Source: an uncultured Pelosinus sp. (GTDB taxonomy: Bacteria; Bacillota; Negativicutes; Sporomusales; Acetonemataceae). From it: a DNA stretch of 12,098 nt. Within the stretch, counting starts at the first letter, position 1, and every line of letters starts with the position of its first letter. Location: contig UQPB01000069.1 in NCBI GenBank assembly GCA_900542835.1, forward strand, positions 1 through 12,098. The letters are read 5' to 3'. Below are positions 8,475 through 12,098 of this stretch, piece by piece. The notes beneath the pieces were generated by a model. The model was not told the origin of the DNA. It saw only the letters and a program-made list of their open reading frames with translations, and did not search any database. Both the position numbers and the translations under genes were made by a program.

Positions 8475-9863
8475 TCATGCCCGCATTGAGGCAGTCTCAT
8501 ATTTTTTCAGCCAGCCGCCATAGCGGTAATACAAGGCAAAGGCCACCCAGGCCAGCCCCCAGGATAACGGATAGCAAATAAAAATCCCCCAGGGCTCCTG
8601 TGAGAACAACGGCGCGAACATCGTCCAGACAACCCGGAACAGGCACAGGCAAACCATGACAATCAGCATGGGCACCCTGGATTGTCCGGTTCCCCTGATG
8701 ACGCCGCCGAACACTTGGTTCATGCCGTAGATAAAATATAACGGAACCAGCATATACAGCATATCCAGTCCCACCTGCAGCGCCGCCGCGTCGGTAGTGA
8801 ACAGTGTCAAAATAGCGGCCGCCTGCCAGCAAACCAGAAAAGAAATGCCGGCTGTAACACCGGTGCAGAGGACCGCGCAGGAAGCAAACACCTGCCGGAC
8901 CCGCTCATATTGCCCGGCGCCGACGCTTTGGCCCGCTAAAACCGCCGCCGCCATCGCAAAGCCCTCTATCGGCATATAAATAAATCCCTCCACCCGGCAA
9001 TAAGCGGTTACCCCCGCCATAATGCCCGAACCAAACAGGTTAAACTTAGACTGAATAAATAGGTTGGAAAAAGACTGCAGCACAGACTGTAATCCCGCAG
9101 GCGTGCCAATCTGTACGATTTTCTCCAGTTCAGACCAGTGCAGCTTTATGCTGCGCCATTCAAGCCGGTACAGATCCCGGGAACGCATTAACCGCACAGT
9201 CACAATTACCGCTGCCAGCAATTGCGACACCACTGTCGCCCAAGCCGCTCCGGCAATCCCCACAGCCAGCACCGCTACCAGCAGGTAAGTCAGCGCAATG
9301 TTGCAAGCGCAGGCGGCGGCCAGGCAGTACATACTGGTTTTCGTATCGCCGACAGCGCGCAGAACGCCGCTGCCCATATTATAAATCAGCATGGGAATCA
9401 TACTGTAAAAATAGATTGTCAAATAGGTCTCGGCGTAAGGCAGTGCATCAGCCGGCACATTCATCCAGCGCAGGAACAGCGGACAAAAGGCAATGCCGGC
9501 AACGGTCAGCAGCAGGCCCGAAAGCAGGCTCAGCGCCGCGGTCGTATGCACCGCTTTATGAACTCCGTCGGCGCTCCTGGCGCCAAAGGCATGAGAGACG
9601 GCAATACTGGCGCCAACCGAAAGCCCGATAAAGAAATAAATGAGGATAAGGACAATATAGCCGCTGGCCCCCACCGCAGCCAGTGCCTGGCTGCCGACAT
9701 ACCTGCCGACAAAAGCAGCGCCGACAGTGCTGTATAATTGCTGAAACAAATTAGAAAGCATCAGCGGCGCAGCCAGATTCAACAGGAGCCGCCATACGGG
9801 CGGCTCCTGCACCGCCGGGTTGTCGTCAATTGTTCTGTTCATATATGCCTGATTCGTTGACAC
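8475..9863 (-). CDS. MATE family multidrug/metabolite exporter (DinF/NorM-like)
   Basis: This 462-residue inner-membrane protein consists mostly of hydrophobic helices, as expected for the twelve-helix MATE fold with two homologous halves. Such proteins export cationic or amphipathic small molecules in exchange for Na+ or H+. Typical family text includes LAAPLMLSNLFQQLYSTVGA and FVGRYVGSQALAAVG near the N terminus, VGASIAVSHAFGA, and AGQSVGAGQYERV at the start of the second half. The start is taken as GTG 9863 (AGGA about 10 bases upstream); ATG 9842 would remove seven residues but lacks a ribosome site. Its stop lies within 15 bases of the hydrolase start. It is divergent from the binding-protein/cyclase unit, and no convincing promoter was found for it. 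The exported compound is unknown. Confidence 0.9.
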   Translation of the reverse strand: MSTNQAYMNRTIDDNPAVQEPPVWRLLLNLAAPLMLSNLFQQLYSTVGAAFVGRYVGSQALAAVGASGYIVLILIYFFIGLSVGASIAVSHAFGARSADGVHKAVHTTAALSLLSGLLLTVAGIAFCPLFLRWMNVPADALPYAETYLTIYFYSMIPMLIYNMGSGVLRAVGDTKTSMYCLAAACACNIALTYLLVAVLAVGIAGAAWATVVSQLLAAVIVTVRLMRSRDLYRLEWRSIKLHWSELEKIVQIGTPAGLQSVLQSFSNLFIQSKFNLFGSGIMAGVTAYCRVEGFIYMPIEGFAMAAAVLAGQSVGAGQYERVRQVFASCAVLCTGVTAGISFLVCWQAAAILTLFTTDAAALQVGLDMLYMLVPLYFIYGMNQVFGGVIRGTGQSRVPMLIVMVCLCLFRVVWTMFAPLFSQEPWGIFICYPLSWGLAWVAFALYYRYGGWLKKYETASMRA

Positions 9864-9945
9864 AGCAGCGCATTCCTGCCGGTCATTGTCGCAGAATTGT
9901 CGGCTTTGTCGATTTGACGCGCCTCTGCCGGCAAAAATTAGCGGG

Positions 9946-9974
9946 TTGACAATCCGGGCAAAATTCTTTATGAT
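9946..9974 (+). promoter_or_regulatory. Promoter of the binding-protein/glutamate-cyclase unit
   Basis: TTGACA (9946-9951) and TATGAT (9969-9974) are 17 bases apart, a near-consensus housekeeping promoter. Transcription should begin near 9981, about 165 bases before the lipoprotein start. The resulting leader contains an intrinsic terminator, so this is a candidate attenuated promoter. Three TTGTCG repeats lie just upstream. Confidence 0.8.
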
Positions 9975-10021
9975 TGCGGTATGGAAGAAAAATAGCTTCC
10001 ACCATATAGCTGATGAATGGC

Positions 10022-10063
10022 AAAGACGCCTGTCTCCCCTCCAGGGAGATCAGGCGTTTTTTT
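10022..10063 (+). terminator. Intrinsic terminator inside the 5' leader of the binding-protein gene
   Basis: ACGCCTG (10026-10032) pairs with CAGGCGT (10051-10057) and TCTCCC (10033-10038) with GGGAGA (10044-10049). There is one bulged base and a 5-base loop, followed by seven T residues (10057-10063). It stands between a strong promoter and the coding region on the same strand. It therefore either attenuates the operon or ends a short RNA of about 80 bases. No known riboswitch or T-box motif was recognised in the roughly 40 bases before it. Confidence 0.88.
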
Positions 10064-10146
10064 ATTTGCCGGCGCGAAAGGAGGTTCTTGTCACTATCAA
10101 GCGTTTTTCCGCATACATCTACACTGGGGAGAGGAGCTGGACAACA

Positions 10147-10962
10147 ATGAAAAAAGCACCTGTTTTAGGCATACTGTTAGGATTAATGCTGCTAGTCGCC
10201 GGCTGCGGCGGCGGTCAGCCGTCTCAGCCGGCAGCGCAAAGCGGCGGCGACGCGAAGGAGATCAAAACCATCAAAGACCGCGGACTGCTGAAAGTCGGCG
10301 TTAAAGTCGATGTCCCTAAATTTGGCTATAAAGATCCACAGACAAACAAGATCGACGGTATGGAAGTTGACATTGCCCGGGCAATCGCCAAAAAGATCCT
10401 CGGCGATGAAACCAAGCTGGAATTACTGCCGGTTACAGCCAAAACCCGCGGTGCTCTGCTGGATAACGGCGAGATTGACGTAGTCGTCGCCAGCTTTACG
10501 ATTACCGAGGAACGCAAAAAGAGCTATACCTTCTCTGAGCCGTATATTACCGACCACATTGGCTTTATGGTTAAAAAAGCGGCCGGACTGACCTCATTAA
10601 AAGATATGACCGGGAAAAAAATTGGCGTAGCCCAAAGCGCCACCGCCCGCAAGGACCTGCAGGCGGAAGCGGATAAACTGGGAGTAAAGGTACAGTTCCT
10701 CGAGTTTGGCTCGCATCCTGAAATAAAAGCCGCATTGGACTCCGGCCGGGTTGACGCTTACGGCGGCGACGTTTCCATTTTGTCCGGCTACCTTGACGAC
10801 AGCACCGTCATTCTGGCCGACCGTTATTCGCCGCAGCGCAACGCCGCGGTTACAAAAAAGGGCAATGACGCGTTGGCTAAGGTCGTCAACGATGTTGTTG
10901 TCGAGATGGAAAAAAGCGGCGAACTGGATAAATTGATTCAAAAATGGAAGATCACTAAATAA
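10147..10962 (+). CDS. Family 3 amino acid-binding lipoprotein, PEB1-like (aspartate/glutamate type)
   Basis: A 271-residue surface lipoprotein that should bind a polar amino acid. The signal peptide is MKKAPVLGIL plus a hydrophobic core, with lipobox LVAGC (lipidated Cys20) and a Gly/Gln/Pro linker. The SBP_bac_3 domain follows from about residue 40, with DGMEVDIARAIAKKILGDET (71-90), TAKTRGALLDNGEID (98-111, Arg101 a likely carboxylate ligand), ASFTITEERKKSYTFSEPY and IGVAQSAT. These blocks closely resemble Campylobacter PEB1a, an aspartate/glutamate binder, as I recall its sequence. The reading frame is open upstream to 9886, but ATG 10147 with GAGAGGAG before it begins the signal peptide and is the real start. 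No permease or ATPase gene accompanies it. The next gene encodes a D-glutamate cyclase-like protein, which supports a glutamate-type ligand. Confidence 0.9.
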   Translation: MKKAPVLGILLGLMLLVAGCGGGQPSQPAAQSGGDAKEIKTIKDRGLLKVGVKVDVPKFGYKDPQTNKIDGMEVDIARAIAKKILGDETKLELLPVTAKTRGALLDNGEIDVVVASFTITEERKKSYTFSEPYITDHIGFMVKKAAGLTSLKDMTGKKIGVAQSATARKDLQAEADKLGVKVQFLEFGSHPEIKAALDSGRVDAYGGDVSILSGYLDDSTVILADRYSPQRNAAVTKKGNDALAKVVNDVVVEMEKSGELDKLIQKWKITK

Positions 10963-10976
10963 ATTGGAGCATGACA

Positions 10977-11975
10977 ATGAATGAAACCAAACTGACAGCC
11001 GTTGCCGCCACGCTGGACCGGCTGAGCAACAGTGATGTCTCCGGGCGGGGCGTTATCGATGTTCTCTATCAGGCGGCCCGGCAGAAGGCCGGCGAGCCGG
11101 TATTGCTGGCCGCCGTAAAGCTGCTGCGGCAGGCGCTGCAGCCGGGCGATGCGGTCGTCATTGCCACCGGCTGGATTGATCAGCCGGTGGTAGCACCCGG
11201 GTGCGGCGAATCGGACGGACCGGCGGGAGCGGTTGCCCTGGCGAGGGCGCTGCGGCTGGCCTTGAAGGTAAAGCCGGTACTGGTAACGACCGCATGCCTC
11301 GTGCCCGGCATGCGTCAGGTGGCTAGAGCGGCAGGCTTCCACTGCCTGGAACCGGAACTACTGCAGCATTCCGTAGAGCGCGATAAGCTGCAGACACTGG
11401 CAGTGCTGCCATTTCCCAGCGACCGGGAGTCAGCCCGCCAGGCGGCGCCCACACTGCTGCAACAGCTCCGTCCAGCCGTCTGTATCGCTATCGAGTGCGG
11501 CGGCATGAGTGCCGCCGGCGGCATCCACAACATGCTCGGGCATGAAGTCAGCGGTCCCCAGGCGAAGCTGGATTATCTGTTTCAGGAAGCAACGCGGCTG
11601 GGGATTATCACGCTGGCAATCGGTGACGGCGGCAACGAGCTTGGCATGGCCAACATTGCCGCCGCCGTTCAGGCCAACCTGCTGCCGGCCGACAGGTTCG
11701 GGCAAGTCCCGGCGACACCGGTGGATCTACTGCTGTCGGCAACGATATCCAACTGGGGCGCGTACGCTCTGGCCGCGGCTTTGGCTGCCGCCACCGGCGT
11801 CACCGCGGCAATGAACAGTCCCGAGCAGGAACAGCGGGTATTAACCGCCAGCGCCGACGCCGGCTTTCACGACCCCATCTACGGCGCCGTCGCTCCCAGC
11901 GCCGATGGCTGCTATCTCGATACGCATCTGGCAATGGTCCAACTGATGGCCGAGACGGTACGCCGCCGTCTGTAG
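10977..11975 (+). CDS. D-glutamate cyclase-like protein (DUF4392 family)
   Basis: A 332-residue cytosolic protein of the DUF4392 family, which forms the C-terminal domain of mammalian D-glutamate cyclase. That enzyme dehydrates D-glutamate to 5-oxo-D-proline. Recognisable blocks are ATGWIDQP (63-70), ESDGPAGAVALARAL (78-92), IAIECGGMSAAGGIHNMLG (170-188), AIGDGGNELGMAN (214-226) and SNWGAYAL (258-265). Length fits a stand-alone bacterial form. ATG 10977 is preferred over ATG 10971 because GGAG lies 7 bases before it but only 1 base before the other. It starts 14 bases after the binding-protein stop, so the two share a transcript. The context suggests breakdown or recycling of D-glutamate, possibly from peptidoglycan. 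Activity of bacterial members is less well established, so the exact substrate is inferred. Confidence 0.86.
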   Translation: MNETKLTAVAATLDRLSNSDVSGRGVIDVLYQAARQKAGEPVLLAAVKLLRQALQPGDAVVIATGWIDQPVVAPGCGESDGPAGAVALARALRLALKVKPVLVTTACLVPGMRQVARAAGFHCLEPELLQHSVERDKLQTLAVLPFPSDRESARQAAPTLLQQLRPAVCIAIECGGMSAAGGIHNMLGHEVSGPQAKLDYLFQEATRLGIITLAIGDGGNELGMANIAAAVQANLLPADRFGQVPATPVDLLLSATISNWGAYALAAALAAATGVTAAMNSPEQEQRVLTASADAGFHDPIYGAVAPSADGCYLDTHLAMVQLMAETVRRRL

Positions 11976-12002
11976 CGACAGTCAGCGGCCAAAGAGCTGG
12001 TA

Positions 12003-12042
12003 AAATGGCAAAAGCCTTCCGGGTGGAAGGCTTTTGCCATTT
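12003..12042 (+). terminator. Strong 18-bp hairpin at the end of the cyclase unit, possibly bidirectional
   Basis: A perfect 18-bp inverted repeat (12003-12020 with 12025-12042) with loop GGGT lies 27 bases after the cyclase stop. On the plus strand only ATTTAT follows, a short U tract. On the minus strand the stem runs into TTTTA, so it may also stop transcripts arriving from the right. It is flanked by an 8-base inverted repeat, CGACAGTC at 11976-11983 and GACTGTCG at 12047-12054. Confidence 0.82.
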
Positions 12043-12098
12043 ATCAGACTGTCGAGTAATCACCCTTTTAGGAGCGAAAGACTAAAGCCAGAACTGGC

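Noticed and set aside
9980..10063. T-box or known riboswitch upstream of the binding-protein terminator
   Set aside because: Only about 40 bases precede the terminator, with no T-box sequence, no guanidine- or preQ1-type loop and no other conserved core that I can recognise.
9886..10146. In-frame upstream extension of the binding-protein ORF
   Set aside because: It would be transcribed only in part, spans the -35/-10 promoter and the terminator, and would place the lipoprotein signal peptide deep inside the protein. ATG 10147 starts a canonical signal peptide with a ribosome site.

Overview
This window looks like chromosome of a Gram-positive-lineage anaerobe (Firmicutes), most plausibly Negativicutes of the Sporomusa/Pelosinus type. 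The grounds are family-level: AGGAGG-like ribosome sites, TTGACA/TATAAT promoters, lipoprotein substrate-binding proteins, a cobalamin riboswitch with an intrinsic terminator, and moderate G+C. The taxon is an inference. I see no rRNA, tRNA, CRISPR array, insertion sequence or phage gene.

Layout, right to left on the minus strand: a MATE-family exporter (8475-9863) is translationally coupled to an AstE/AspA-family zinc hydrolase (7501-8460). A consensus promoter (7266-7294), a cobalamin riboswitch aptamer (7037-7207) and an intrinsic terminator (6873-6932) then precede a complete five-gene nickel/peptide-type ABC importer: permease B, permease C, lipoprotein binding protein, ATPase D and ATPase F (6853 down to 1688). 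The importer ends at a strong hairpin (1624-1655). After a 354-base gap with little in it comes a second AstE/AspA-family gene (371-1333), and then a decayed copy of the 3' end of ATPase F (91-306). That copy is a direct repeat of 1742-1959 and records a past duplication.

Plus strand: a promoter at 9946-9974, a short leader with an intrinsic terminator (10022-10063), a PEB1-like acidic amino acid binding lipoprotein (10147-10962) and a D-glutamate cyclase-family protein (10977-11975). The unit closes with an 18-bp perfect hairpin (12003-12042).

Reading of the whole: the minus-strand importer is expected to be made when cobalamin is scarce, so its cargo is probably cobalt (free or chelated), nickel/cobalt or a corrinoid-related compound rather than ordinary peptides. 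Two zinc amidohydrolase-like paralogues and an exporter bracket it, so a chelate export, import and hydrolysis cycle is possible but unproven. The plus-strand pair suggests sensing or uptake of glutamate-type amino acids combined with conversion of D-glutamate to 5-oxo-D-proline. No permease or ATPase for that binding protein lies in the window.
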